Origin: Asticcacaulis sp. MM231
Lineage (GTDB): Bacteria; Pseudomonadota; Alphaproteobacteria; Caulobacterales; Caulobacteraceae
NCBI RefSeq assembly: GCF_964186625.1
Contig: NZ_OZ075110.1
Span: 506,285 to 570,284 of the forward strand
Direction of reading: 5' to 3'
DNA length: 64,000 bases
The notes under the pieces are model-generated. The model saw only the letters and a program-made list of their open reading frames with translations. It was not told the DNA's origin and searched no databases. Positions 27,651-37,380 of this stretch are shown here, one piece after another (within the stretch, counting starts at the first letter, position 1; each line of letters begins with the position of its first letter). The translations under genes and the position numbers were made by a program.

Positions 27651-27696
27651 TGGGGCGCAGCGATCCTACCGTAAAGTGTGACAGGGCGGAATTTTG

Positions 27697-28794
27697 ATGG
27701 ACTGGAGCCTTTTTCTCATAAACGCACAGCCGCCGGGCATGAGCGCCACTGAAGTCATCAGCAATGGCGTCGAGTATGCCGTGGCGTCGGAGGGGCTCGG
27801 CTTTTCAACGGCCTGGGTGCTGGAGCACCATTTCACCCAGTTCGGACTTGTCGGCTCGCCGCTGTTTTACGCGTCCTTCCTGCTGGGTCGTACGACGTCG
27901 CTGAAGGTCGGTACGGCGATCCAGGTGATTACCCTCGACCACCCGGTCCGACTGGCCGAGCAGGTTGCGCTAATCGACCAAATGAGTGGTGGGCGTCTGA
28001 TATTTGGTTTTGGTCGGGGCTATTTTTTGAAGGATTTCGTCGTTTTCGACAAAGACCGCCTGAAGACCCGCGAGATTGCGGACGAATGGCTGCGGATTAT
28101 GAAATCGGCATGGACGACCGGCCGCGCTTCGGCGGATGGTGAGCATGTTCGCTTCCCAGAGATCAATGTGTATCCGCGGCCGTACACGAAGCCGCACCCG
28201 CCGCTCTACACCGTCGCCCAAACCGATCAGACCATCGATTGGGCGGCAAGACAGGGAATTCCCCTGTTGTTGCCCTATGGATTCTCGGATCAGGATATCC
28301 TGGATATTCTCAATCGGTATAACGCCTTTGCCGAAAAAGCGGGTCTTGATCCGACAGGGCTGCCGCACGTTCTCACAGCCCTCGCCGGTGTGTCCTCCGA
28401 CGGACGCCGGATCAAGGAGGCCGCGCGAGAGCGAACACTATGGTGGGAAGAAGCGAGCGAACGCGCCATGAAGTTTGGGGACACCTTGGCCTTCGAGCGA
28501 TATGGGCGGCGCCCGACTGAGGGGACCACTTGGGGGGGGGGCGGGCTCTTCGACAGAGTGAACGCCTACATGGCCAATAGCCCTATTGGTACGCCCCAGG
28601 AATGTATCGATAAGCTGAACCGGACGGTGGAGACGACGGGTATTCGCCGAATTGCCTTGGCGGTCGAGGGCGCCGGCTCGAAAGCCGCGGTTCTGCAATC
28701 GCTGCGCCAGTTTTCGGAAGAGGTTATCCCGTTTGTCGGCGATGGCGGACAGGTAAGGGGAGGGCGGGCATGTCCGACCGAAACGGCGACGTAA
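27697..28794 (+). CDS. luciferase-like flavin monooxygenase (LLM)
   Basis: A 365-residue F420/FMN-type bacterial luciferase-fold protein. Key segments: GFSTAWVLEHHFTQFGLVGS (about 36-55), VGTAIQVITLDHPVRLAEQV, DQMSGGRLIFGFGRGY and a late SPIGTPQECIDKL. These are the conserved blocks of the LLM family, including members embedded in PKS/NRPS clusters. It likely uses reduced flavin to hydroxylate a carrier-bound intermediate, often at the alpha carbon. ATG 27697 follows GGGCGGA; the TTG at 27694 is less likely. It starts 46 bases after the PKS gene, and the hotdog gene overlaps its 3' end by 25 bases. Confidence 0.88.
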   Translation: MDWSLFLINAQPPGMSATEVISNGVEYAVASEGLGFSTAWVLEHHFTQFGLVGSPLFYASFLLGRTTSLKVGTAIQVITLDHPVRLAEQVALIDQMSGGRLIFGFGRGYFLKDFVVFDKDRLKTREIADEWLRIMKSAWTTGRASADGEHVRFPEINVYPRPYTKPHPPLYTVAQTDQTIDWAARQGIPLLLPYGFSDQDILDILNRYNAFAEKAGLDPTGLPHVLTALAGVSSDGRRIKEAARERTLWWEEASERAMKFGDTLAFERYGRRPTEGTTWGGGGLFDRVNAYMANSPIGTPQECIDKLNRTVETTGIRRIALAVEGAGSKAAVLQSLRQFSEEVIPFVGDGGQVRGGRACPTETAT

Positions 28795-29234
28795 GTCGGG
28801 AGGAGATCCTGCAATTCACGCCCCACCGTGATCCCATGTTGTTCCTTGATCGTGGCGAAGAGTATGTACCCTTCAATCGCATGGTGGGCATCAAGACCAT
28901 CGCAGTCGACGAGCCCTTTTTTCAGGGCAGCCAGCCCCACGATGGCTGCTTTCCCAACACGCTCATTCTTGAGGCAATGGGGCAGGTGGGCGGCGTGCTC
29001 ATGTCAAAATCTTTTGGCGCCGATCTTTCGGGCAAATTTGTCGCCTTTATTACCATGGATAATGTTCGTTTTCTGCGCCGGGCCCGGTTAGGGGACGTGC
29101 TGCGAATGCCGGTATCCATTACGAAGTTTCGCGACAATTTTTTCCGTTTTCATGCCGAAGCCTATGTGAGTGACCGCCTTACCGCCGAATGCGATTTTTC
29201 CGGCATTGCGGTCGATGCGCCGGTGAAAGCGTGA
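28770..29234 (+). CDS. FabZ/FabA-like hotdog protein lacking the catalytic histidine
   Basis: A 154-residue hotdog-fold protein with TPHRDPMLFLDR and DEPFFQGS (48-54), and then LILEAMGQVGG with E68. In FabZ the motif after PFFQG is HFPxxPxMPG with the catalytic His. Here the His position is S54 (sequence GSQPHDGCFPN); the next His is four residues later, out of register. The helix Glu is retained. It could be a dehydratase with altered geometry, a hotdog thioesterase-like or structural protein, or a dead paralogue. It overlaps the monooxygenase gene by 25 bases, so it is firmly part of the operon. Confidence 0.8.
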   Translation: MSDRNGDVSREEILQFTPHRDPMLFLDRGEEYVPFNRMVGIKTIAVDEPFFQGSQPHDGCFPNTLILEAMGQVGGVLMSKSFGADLSGKFVAFITMDNVRFLRRARLGDVLRMPVSITKFRDNFFRFHAEAYVSDRLTAECDFSGIAVDAPVKA

Positions 29235-29239
29235 GTACC

Positions 29240-31096
29240 ATGTCCCAGCCGCGGATCGAACCAACGACGAAGCCGCCGACAGTCGACACAGCACCAACGC
29301 GCGGGTCTCGTTCTGAGGCAAAACCCGATCACAGAGTGTCATATTTGAAAATCTGTCGGCGCATCTGGGCAGATTATTTGAGTGCGAAATCCGGGCCTCT
29401 TATAATCGCGGGAGGATGCGCGGTTGTCGCTGCGCTGGCGACCGGCGCGTTCGGCTGGTTTTTGGAGCCAGCTTTGGATCTTCTGTTTCGCGTTCCGGAA
29501 TCTAAGTACCGCTCTCTGCCTGCATGGCTTCAAAATCATGCGCAGGTCGCTGTACCCCTGTGCCTTTTTGCGATCGGCGCGGTGAGAGTTCTGGCACAGG
29601 TAGGCTTAGCGCTCTGTGTCAACACCGCCGGGCATACCTTGGTCGGGCGCTTGCAATCGCAGTTGTCGTCGCGCTTGATCGAGGCCGATCTTAAGCATCT
29701 CCGTAAAAACCATTCGGGACAGCTCCTGTCGTCAATCTTATTCGACACGGGTTTGATGCGCGAGGCGGCGACCAACGGCTTCGTCTATTACGTCCAGCAT
29801 CTCCTAATTGTCGCGGCCTCCTTGTTTGTGATGATCTCCATCGATTGGCGTATCACGCTTGTCGCCATAGGTGTGGGACCTCTGGTCGGCTACATCTTTT
29901 CGTGGGCAACGGCCTGGCAGAGGCTTGCGTCTGATGGCGCTATGACGGCGACGGCCAGCCTGAGTGAGCGGCTGAAAGAGGCCTTCGACGGCATAAAGAT
30001 CATCAAGATCAACAACCGGCAGGCCGCCGAGCGAGCGCGCATCGATGCCATCATAGCCGAGCGCAGCGGGTTTATGATCAAGGGTGCCAATACCTATGCA
30101 GTTGCGGCGGCGCTCATGGAGGCCATGGTCCAAGCGGTTATCGCCTTGGTCTTTGCCTATGTCGGTTGGCAATCCCATTCCCAGAATATTACGCTGAGTG
30201 GCTTTCTGGCGTTTACGGCGGCGCTGGCCCTGGCGGGCCAATCCATGCAGCAACTCGCCAGCCTCCAAACGGTGATGATCGAAGGTCTGACCGCCGCCGA
30301 CAAGCTTTTCGCCATCCTCGATGTGGCGCCCACGACGGCGCACGCCTCCCTGAACAAAACCTTGAGGGCCGATTTCAGGACGATCGAATTCCAGAACGTG
30401 TCATTCGCCTATGACGGCAAGCCCGTCATAAAGGATTTGAGCTTTACGGTTGAGCGAGGTCAGAGCGTTGCCATCGTCGGCCAGTCTGGGGCGGGAAAAT
30501 CGACGCTTTTAAATTTGCTGGCGCGCTTCGATGATCTGACCGGCGGCCGTATTCAAATCGACGACGTCGATCATCGCGACTACACTCTGGCGTCCCTACG
30601 CGATCAAATGTCCTTCGTGACGCAGGAGACATTTTTGTTCGACGACACCATCAGCGCTAATATCGCGTACGGTCGCTCAGGTAGCAGCCCCGAGGACATT
30701 CGAAAAGCCGCTGAGCAGGCCAGCGCCCACGCGTTCATCGAAGCGCTGCCAAAGGGATATGATACCCGCGTTGGCGAAGCGGGGGTATCGCTTTCGGGTG
30801 GGCAGAGACAGCGTATCGCTATCGCGAGGTCGTTTCTGAAGAACGCGCCGCTGTTGTTGTTGGATGAAGCCAGTTCTTCACTCGATTCCGAAGCGGAATG
30901 GCAGGTTCAGCAGGCGCTTCAGAGGTTGATGGTGGACCGTACGACCTTTATCGTTGCGCATCGCCTCTCAACGGTCCGCAACGCCGACGAAATTTTGGTC
31001 TTGAGCGACGGAAGTATCGCGGAGCGGGGGACCCACAGCCTACTCATGGAACAGAAGGGCTTGTATAGCCTGCTCGCGAAACGGCAGTTTTCATGA
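29240..31096 (+). CDS. MsbA-like ABC exporter (fused permease and ATPase)
   Basis: A 618-residue half-transporter. Residues about 50-345 carry six membrane helices (type-I exporter fold). The ATPase domain at about 375-615 has Walker A GQSGAGKST, Q-loop SFVTQETFLFDD, signature LSGGQRQR, Walker B LLLLDEASSSLD and H-loop IVAHRLST. It is expected to act as a homodimer moving a lipophilic product across the inner membrane, fitting an acylated product. ATG 29240 is chosen; a GTG at 29231 overlapping the previous stop is possible. The glycosyltransferase gene overlaps its end by 4 bases. Confidence 0.93.
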   Translation: MSQPRIEPTTKPPTVDTAPTRGSRSEAKPDHRVSYLKICRRIWADYLSAKSGPLIIAGGCAVVAALATGAFGWFLEPALDLLFRVPESKYRSLPAWLQNHAQVAVPLCLFAIGAVRVLAQVGLALCVNTAGHTLVGRLQSQLSSRLIEADLKHLRKNHSGQLLSSILFDTGLMREAATNGFVYYVQHLLIVAASLFVMISIDWRITLVAIGVGPLVGYIFSWATAWQRLASDGAMTATASLSERLKEAFDGIKIIKINNRQAAERARIDAIIAERSGFMIKGANTYAVAAALMEAMVQAVIALVFAYVGWQSHSQNITLSGFLAFTAALALAGQSMQQLASLQTVMIEGLTAADKLFAILDVAPTTAHASLNKTLRADFRTIEFQNVSFAYDGKPVIKDLSFTVERGQSVAIVGQSGAGKSTLLNLLARFDDLTGGRIQIDDVDHRDYTLASLRDQMSFVTQETFLFDDTISANIAYGRSGSSPEDIRKAAEQASAHAFIEALPKGYDTRVGEAGVSLSGGQRQRIAIARSFLKNAPLLLLDEASSSLDSEAEWQVQQALQRLMVDRTTFIVAHRLSTVRNADEILVLSDGSIAERGTHSLLMEQKGLYSLLAKRQFS

Positions 31097-32274
31097 GCAG
31101 GGGCGAGCGAGATTTTGTCAAATCGTCAGATGCGGCGCCAAGCACAAGGGAACCTGCCAGGCGGGCAATCCTTGTCACGACGGGGACGCGTGGCGATGCG
31201 GCCCCGTTTGTCGCTTACGCTAAGGTCCTGATGGCGGAGGGTTGGGACGTCGTCCTTTTGGCAAATTCCGACCATGCCGGTATGGCCGAACTCCACGGCG
31301 TTCCCTTTGAAGCTGTCTCCCCGCCGGACTGGCCACAGATCGGTCGAGATGGGAAAGCCTTTTTCCGTACTCAGGTCATCCCAGCATATGACCGGGTTTT
31401 CAGGTTCATAGCAAATGAAGCTCGCGATAGAGGCCGTCCGCACATTTTTAGCCGTACAGGCCATTGGGGCGCACAGTTTGCTGCCGAGGCATTGGACGTG
31501 CCCTTCACACGCATTGCCTTGCAGCCCTGTGCTATTCGGCGATATGGCCACCCGATCGCGTTCGGAGATCTGGCCATCATAAACGACTGGCGAGAAACAC
31601 TGGGTTTGAACCGGTTGCCATTTCGCGGCTTCTTGAAGGAGAGATGGCAGAATACCTTGTCGTTTTTCCCTCAGGCGTATGGCGAGCCGCAGAGCCGGTG
31701 GGCGCAGGCAGGGGATTGCGTCGGTTTTCATTATCTGGACGATCCCGCTGAGCCTGCCTCCGATATCCGCACGTTTGTGGAGCAGGGGCGTCCCGTTGTT
31801 ATGTCCCTCGGAACCGGCATGCAGGATACCGCAGTGTTCCTGCGTATCGCTGAAAATGTGGCCAAAAGGACGGATGTACCAGTGCTGTTTCTCAGCCCGT
31901 TTGTTGAAACCGAGGACACGCGACAGGATGGCCGCCTTCTGTGCCGAAAGCGGGTAGACCACGGTTATCTTCTGCCCCACGCGAGACTCATGATTCACAA
32001 CGGTGGCATTGGGGCCGTTGGCCAAGGCCTAAGGGCCGGCATTCCCCAGGTGATCGTCCCGAGGCTTTATGATCAGCCGGACAATGCACGCCGGGTTCTG
32101 CGTATTGGTGCCGGCGTTCGTATTCTCCCGCCGCTGTTCTGGAAGGGTCCCGGCCTGGCCGTATTCGAAAACCGTTTGATCGCCCAGATCGAGCACCTGC
32201 TCGGGACATCATCCACCACGACGGCACACGCAAGTGTACTCGACAGCATGTCGAGCCAGAGAGACGGGGCGTGA
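31093..32274 (+). CDS. UGT-like glycosyltransferase (GT1 type)
   Basis: A 393-residue GT-B fold protein. N-terminal ILVTTGTRGDAAPFVAYAKV is the acceptor-domain start of GT1/GT28 enzymes (like LVTxGTRGDVxP in antibiotic and sterol glycosyltransferases). The C-terminal donor domain has VVMSLGTGM and HARLMIHNGGIGAVGQGLRA followed by GIPQVIVPRLYDQPDNARRV, the nucleotide-sugar motif. It should attach a sugar to the acyl-peptide product. It overlaps the ABC gene by ATGA, pairing glycosylation with export. The sugar cannot be predicted. Confidence 0.9.
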   Translation: MSRGERDFVKSSDAAPSTREPARRAILVTTGTRGDAAPFVAYAKVLMAEGWDVVLLANSDHAGMAELHGVPFEAVSPPDWPQIGRDGKAFFRTQVIPAYDRVFRFIANEARDRGRPHIFSRTGHWGAQFAAEALDVPFTRIALQPCAIRRYGHPIAFGDLAIINDWRETLGLNRLPFRGFLKERWQNTLSFFPQAYGEPQSRWAQAGDCVGFHYLDDPAEPASDIRTFVEQGRPVVMSLGTGMQDTAVFLRIAENVAKRTDVPVLFLSPFVETEDTRQDGRLLCRKRVDHGYLLPHARLMIHNGGIGAVGQGLRAGIPQVIVPRLYDQPDNARRVLRIGAGVRILPPLFWKGPGLAVFENRLIAQIEHLLGTSSTTTAHASVLDSMSSQRDGA

Positions 32275-32320
32275 AAATGCCACACCGACACAGTGCATAT
32301 GAGTTGCCATCAAGGGGACT

Positions 32321-33235
32321 ATGGGGATGATCGAACGCGAAGGACGGCCCGCACGGGGGAGGGGTGAAAAATGCGAAGTCTGTGATCGCATCTGGCAGTG
32401 GATCGGATCGCCATTCTGGCTATTGTCACGCGTCTATGTCTTCATCTTCGGGCGTGTGTTATTCCAGAGTTTCAATGACTTCGTTTTCGAAACGCTGCTG
32501 AAGGCGCGCGGCTACAACAACTGCTGCGACCTTAAGACGACGGGTGAACGCAACTTCCTCAAATTGGTCGCTCGCCTGAATCCGACCCATTGCATAGATG
32601 TCGGGGCTAATGTTGGAGCATTCTCACAACGTCTTTTAGAGACAACCGGCGCGTCCGTGCTCGCTTTCGAGCCTTTGCCTCTGGCTTTCGACAAACTTCG
32701 CCAACTGCAGGACCGTTACCCAAACCGGTTTGTCCCGATATCTAAGGGACTTGGCAGCGTACCTGGCATGTTCGATCTGGCCTTTGGGAAGGAGAATATC
32801 GAGCTTGCGACCTTTAGTTCCGATGCCCGGAAAATTGATTACGTAGAGTTTTTCAATAACGACACGGTTAAAGCAGAAGTGGTCACATTGGACGCGTTTA
32901 TCGAGAGTACAGACATCGATTTTGACTTTTCAAACGTTGACCTCCTCAAGATCGATACGGAGGGCTTTGAACAACATGTTCTGCTGGGCGCCAAGAACTT
33001 CATTGCCACCCGTCGACCCAAGCTTATTCAAATTGAGTATAACTGGCATCAGTTGTTCACGGGGCATACCCTCTATAGCTTTGCAGCCTTGCTCTCAGGC
33101 TACGAGGCTTTCGTAATATTGCCGTATGGCACGAAGCTAAAAAAGGTGGACCCGTCAAAGCCCGACAACAACATCTTTCATTTCTCCAATTTTGTCTTCA
33201 TTCGGAACGACGTAGAGTTTAGTCGCTATTCATAG
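32321..33235 (+). CDS. FkbM-family methyltransferase
   Basis: A 304-residue SAM-dependent O-methyltransferase of the FkbM family. It has motif I HCIDVGANVGAFSQRLLE at about 91-108, an acidic residue in VLAFEPLP, and LLKIDTEGFEQHVLLGA, the usual FkbM signature. These enzymes methylate sugar or hydroxyl groups on polyketides and exopolysaccharides, so methylation of the added sugar is plausible. The start has AAGGGGA upstream. It is 46 bases after the glycosyltransferase and is the last plus-strand gene of the cluster. Downstream it is convergent with the helicase gene; 33236-33483 shows no gene. Confidence 0.9.
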   Translation: MGMIEREGRPARGRGEKCEVCDRIWQWIGSPFWLLSRVYVFIFGRVLFQSFNDFVFETLLKARGYNNCCDLKTTGERNFLKLVARLNPTHCIDVGANVGAFSQRLLETTGASVLAFEPLPLAFDKLRQLQDRYPNRFVPISKGLGSVPGMFDLAFGKENIELATFSSDARKIDYVEFFNNDTVKAEVVTLDAFIESTDIDFDFSNVDLLKIDTEGFEQHVLLGAKNFIATRRPKLIQIEYNWHQLFTGHTLYSFAALLSGYEAFVILPYGTKLKKVDPSKPDNNIFHFSNFVFIRNDVEFSRYS

Positions 33236-33483
33236 TGCCTATTCAATATCAAAAACGCCTTCGCCTTTTGGAGGCAAGAAGACTGAAGCACATTGAGCAA
33301 TTTGCGTGCCCGCGCGATATTCTCAGTCCGGCCACCATTGGCGAACAAGCCGCAATGGCGGATGCGATGGAAGCCACTGGGAAGCACATGGATATGGCAC
33401 GCATTTCTCCTCAACGGGGGATGAAGATGAAATGCAACCATAAGAATAAGATACGGTTTGCTATTATGGTTACTGGAGGATGG

Positions 33484-36400
33484 CTAACCGAACAGGTTTT
33501 CAATATCAGCATCCGACAACATATCAACGGCCTGTGCGTCCTCGTTAAAGAGGGCATCCGCGATCCCTTGCTTGCGCGCTTTCATCTCGTCCATCTTGTC
33601 TTCTATAGTGCCCTCAGCACATAGCCGGTAGACAAAGACGGGCTTGTCCTGCCCGATGCGGTAAGATCGGTCAATCGCCTGGGCCTCTACGGCGGGATTC
33701 CACCAGGGATCGTAGAGAATAACGGTATCTGCATGCGTTAGATTAAGACCGGTGCCGCCGGCCTTGAGGCTGATCAGGAAGATCGAGCTACGGCCTGACT
33801 GAAAACCATCTACCTCCTCTCGGCGATTTTTAGTTTTGCCAGTCAACATACCAAATGTCAGACCGGCATTTTCGAGGCGCGCGGCGATCAGGTCGAGCAT
33901 GCTGGTGAACTGCGAAAAGACGATGATGCGTCGACCTTCCTCTGTGAGGGCGCTCACCATTTCCATCAGTCTATCAAGTTTGGCCGAAGGCGCGCTTTCG
34001 GCACCAGGCACGTCCAGAAGGGAAGGGTCACAACAAACCTGTCTGAGTTTTAACAGCGCGTCCAAGACGATGATATGACTTTTGGCGAGCCCACGTTCGG
34101 AAATGGCCTGCCGGACCTTCTTGTGCAGGCTTAGCCGGATGGTGTCATAGAGATCGCGCTGTTTGCCCTGCAGGGTGATACGCTCGATGATTTCCGACTT
34201 TGGTGGAAGCTCTTTGGCGACATCGGCTTTGGTCCGGCGCAACAGGAATGGCTTTACGCGCCTGACAAGGAGTTTCTGGACAGAAGAGCTCGCACTTTTT
34301 TCGATGGGGGTGCGAAAATCGCGGGCAAAATTGGAGCGGTCGCCCAGAAAACCCGGATTAGCGAAGTTCATCAACGACCAAAGTTCGCCTAGGTGATTTT
34401 CCATCGGCGTACCGCTAAGGCAAAAACGGTGATCGGCCTTAAGCTTGCTGATGAGACGTGTTGTCGTAGCGGCAGGATTTTTGATAGCTTGTGCTTCGTC
34501 CAGAATAAGCGCGTACCATTGTATGTTTTCCAGCCATGCGTGGTCACGGGAGACCAACGGGTACGTTGTCAGCACGATATCAGCCGTTGGGGCCTCTTCT
34601 TGCAAGGCACGCCGGTCTTTGCCGTGAAGCACCATCAGTTTAAGGTCGGGGGTGAATTTAGCGGCTTCGGCCTGCCAATTGGCAAGCAGACTTGTGGGCG
34701 CCACGATAAGGGCGGGCCGGGTCAGCCTGACGCAGGCTTTTTCATGGGCCAGAAACGCCAGTACCTGCACCGTTTTGCCCAGTCCCATATCATCGGCTAG
34801 AATGCCCCCGAGGCCGGTCTCTCTTAAAGCATTGAGCCAGGCGACACCCGTTTGCTGATACGGTCTCAGGTCAGCTTTGAAACCGTCTGGCAAGGTCAGA
34901 GGCGCAAGCGTCTCCGGCACGCAGAGCTGGCGATAGGCGCTCTTGACGGTGCCGATATCGGTCGAGCCTGAGCCAGTATCGCCATCAAAATCGAGAAAGG
35001 CTCTGGACGCCTTATGGAGGCGGAATGCTCCAGAACTTGTCACCGAAAAGCCGCCCAGACGCAGTTCGTGCAAAGAGATGATCAGTGGCAACAGACGGGT
35101 GATGGCGACTGAGAAGTAGCGGCCCGCCCTGTTTCTAAAGAAGTAGTTATGGTCGAGATCGGCCATGGATCGCAGATCGTCAAGGTCAAGAGCAGGGTTC
35201 GATATGAGATCAGCCAGCAGGGGGGCCAGATTGACCTTTTCACCGTCGACTTCGATACCCACATCCAGCTCTAGCCAGTCCAAGCCCGAGCTTTCGCGGA
35301 AGTCAAAATCAAGATCGCGCGTAACCTTGCCAATCTGAAAGGGGAAATTCCTGTCGATCTCGATCTCAACGCCCTGGGACTGAAGCGCGGGCAAAATCTC
35401 GTCAAGAAACGCCAACCACTCCAGATCGTCTTCGAAGGTCAGGTGGTGTGCGTAGGTTTTGGCAAGTGTAGGATAAATGGATGTGGCCTTTATAGCATCG
35501 CACTGAATGAGGGCGGTAATCAGAGAGGCCTCGTAGTCGAAATGGCGAAGGGCTCTTACGATGCGGCCATCTTTAACGGCTTCGACGTGGGTCCCCACGT
35601 CGTTTGCAAGGGCGCTCCACGTTCTGCGAATATTGGCGTAACGCATGGCGATTTCGATCAGTGGCACACTGTAGCCTTGGCCATAGCTTCCCGCTTTCGC
35701 CGTCATCAGTCTCAGGATGCGCACGGGTGGCTCCTCAGTTTCAATTGACGGCAAGGGTGGTTTGGGTAAAAGGTCGCGCCCCTGTGGCAGGGCCGTTTGC
35801 AGGGCGATAGCGACTTGGGCGGCATGTTCGGGTTTGAGCGCGGGGGCCTCAAGGAGGGCCTTGGCCTGTTTCAGGCCTATCGGGAACTCTATATCCCCGA
35901 TCCGGCATTGCTCGGTGTCAACGTAGACCATGAACTCACCGCTAAACGCACCTGCGCCTTTGACCCGCAATCTGGGACGAAGTTTGTAGTCTCTGTCGCT
36001 GAGCTCCCAGTCAATCTCTCCGGGCAGGGGCTCGCCGCGATGCAAGGGACCAGTTTCCAGATCCTCCCAGTAAAGCCGGCCCGTCGCTATAAGCCGCTCA
36101 AGCGTGTCGACACTTGGGAGGGTGAGCCCCGTTGAGGTATTGGAGTACCAATAGCTTTGAACCTTCCTGTTGAGCGAAAGGTAGAGATCGATATCCTCCT
36201 GTAGAATGTAGCCGGGCCTGACACCTCGCTCAGCCCGATCAAAATTAGCGCGTTCGAGACGCTTCGAAAGTGCCCCAGACCTGTTCTGTCGTGACACCAT
36301 GACATCGACGCAGAGACCGGCGGGGCCTTTAGGCAACAGAACGGGGCGTAGGATGTAGACCACACGTTTATTGACGCTGGGAGGATAGGTATGCGGTGTA

Positions 36401-36840
36401 GCTGCCGTGATCACGCCGTTCATCCAGATCTGCGTCTCGTAGGGTAGGGCGGCTGCTTCAAGCTCAAGCGCGGTGCTGTCCGGCGTGGCTTCGTGCGCTT
36501 CGTCTGACTGGAAATAGGTGATCAAAGTCGCTGCGACGTGTTTACAGTTATAGCCGACCGGGCAGGTACAGGAGCCTCGAAGCGCCGGGGACGGGCTCAT
36601 TATTGCCTGGAGGCTGACCTCGGTGATGTAAGAACTGCGTCCTGAGCCTTTGACGCGAGATTGCAGGAAATTCTCAGAGGTCTTGCTTATGTCGAGGACG
36701 TGTCCATCCAGCGCATAGGCAAGTCCCGCCTGAAAGGTACGGGTGTCTATCAACCGCTTTAGCGTGCGGACGTGATCAATGGGCGCGTTCAAGTGGTCTC
36801 GCAGGTGTGGTGTGCAGGCGTCCAGGCTATTGAGCAACAA
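33484..36840 (-). CDS. SWIM zinc-finger SNF2-family helicase/ATPase
   Basis: An 1118-residue protein. A SWIM zinc finger is at about 90-103 (SCTCPVGYNCKHVA). The C-terminal half is a SWI2/SNF2 ATPase: motif I DDMGLGKTVQ, motif II LDEAQAIKN (DEAQ box), motif III LSGTPMENHL, motif V LKAGGTGLNLTHADTVI and motif VI QAIDRSYRIGQDKPVF. The middle region is typical of bacterial SNF2 proteins of the HepA/RapA-related group with an SNF2_assoc-like segment. It likely remodels nucleic acid-protein complexes; its specific role is unknown. It is monocistronic and convergent with the biosynthetic cluster. Confidence 0.93.
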   Translation of the reverse strand: MLLNSLDACTPHLRDHLNAPIDHVRTLKRLIDTRTFQAGLAYALDGHVLDISKTSENFLQSRVKGSGRSSYITEVSLQAIMSPSPALRGSCTCPVGYNCKHVAATLITYFQSDEAHEATPDSTALELEAAALPYETQIWMNGVITAATPHTYPPSVNKRVVYILRPVLLPKGPAGLCVDVMVSRQNRSGALSKRLERANFDRAERGVRPGYILQEDIDLYLSLNRKVQSYWYSNTSTGLTLPSVDTLERLIATGRLYWEDLETGPLHRGEPLPGEIDWELSDRDYKLRPRLRVKGAGAFSGEFMVYVDTEQCRIGDIEFPIGLKQAKALLEAPALKPEHAAQVAIALQTALPQGRDLLPKPPLPSIETEEPPVRILRLMTAKAGSYGQGYSVPLIEIAMRYANIRRTWSALANDVGTHVEAVKDGRIVRALRHFDYEASLITALIQCDAIKATSIYPTLAKTYAHHLTFEDDLEWLAFLDEILPALQSQGVEIEIDRNFPFQIGKVTRDLDFDFRESSGLDWLELDVGIEVDGEKVNLAPLLADLISNPALDLDDLRSMADLDHNYFFRNRAGRYFSVAITRLLPLIISLHELRLGGFSVTSSGAFRLHKASRAFLDFDGDTGSGSTDIGTVKSAYRQLCVPETLAPLTLPDGFKADLRPYQQTGVAWLNALRETGLGGILADDMGLGKTVQVLAFLAHEKACVRLTRPALIVAPTSLLANWQAEAAKFTPDLKLMVLHGKDRRALQEEAPTADIVLTTYPLVSRDHAWLENIQWYALILDEAQAIKNPAATTTRLISKLKADHRFCLSGTPMENHLGELWSLMNFANPGFLGDRSNFARDFRTPIEKSASSSVQKLLVRRVKPFLLRRTKADVAKELPPKSEIIERITLQGKQRDLYDTIRLSLHKKVRQAISERGLAKSHIIVLDALLKLRQVCCDPSLLDVPGAESAPSAKLDRLMEMVSALTEEGRRIIVFSQFTSMLDLIAARLENAGLTFGMLTGKTKNRREEVDGFQSGRSSIFLISLKAGGTGLNLTHADTVILYDPWWNPAVEAQAIDRSYRIGQDKPVFVYRLCAEGTIEDKMDEMKARKQGIADALFNEDAQAVDMLSDADIENLFG

Positions 36841-37015
36841 CCGCTCACCGAGACAAGCCGGAAAAAGGAAGAAAAACCTATTTCAGCCACGCGACTATTT
36901 CAATTTGAATTTCTTATGGCCGTGTTTCAGTGGCGGGCCGGACGACCGGGTTCATCTGTCCTCACTTTCACCAGTCGCGCGCTCCCCCAACGGAAGTCTG
37001 CAAAAAAAGACGGTT

Positions 37016-37213
37016 ATGGAGCGAATTATACAATCTCGCTTTGGCGGGACGCAGCGCATTCGCGAGATAAAATGCGATCCAGAAAAAGATGAAGTAGCGG
37101 CGATCGTGACGCTATCGGCCGCACGGGTTCGTGAAACCACACTGGATGGTCGATCGAATTCGGACGCGTGGTCATGGAGAATGAGTGGCTATGAGACGCT
37201 AAAAAATAGATAG
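37016..37213 (+). CDS. small hypothetical ORF, doubtful
   Basis: A 65-residue frame with coding-like composition (GGTQRIREIKCDPEKDEVAA, VTLSAARVRETTLDGRSNSD). There is no clear ribosome binding site and no recognised family. It may be the tail of a lost gene. It lies in the otherwise empty gap 36841-37477. Confidence 0.2.
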   Translation: MERIIQSRFGGTQRIREIKCDPEKDEVAAIVTLSAARVRETTLDGRSNSDAWSWRMSGYETLKNR

Positions 37214-37380
37214 CCAGGAATTGAGGGTCATTAACCGGCCCAATTTAAGATAGGGGCGGACATATCGCGCTCGTAGGATGTACGCTGTTTTCTATTTTCC
37301 AAAATGGTATCGACAATTTTCTCATATTTTGTCGTTGCCTGGAACAAGTTTTTCGCCACGCGAGGCCACATTTTCACCCA

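Noticed and set aside
28770..29234. Calling the hotdog protein a normal FabZ dehydratase
   Set aside because: The catalytic His is replaced by Ser in the aligned motif.
33235..33624. 129-residue plus-strand frame after the FkbM gene
   Set aside because: It runs antisense into the helicase 3' end, has no ribosome binding site and shows no family pattern.
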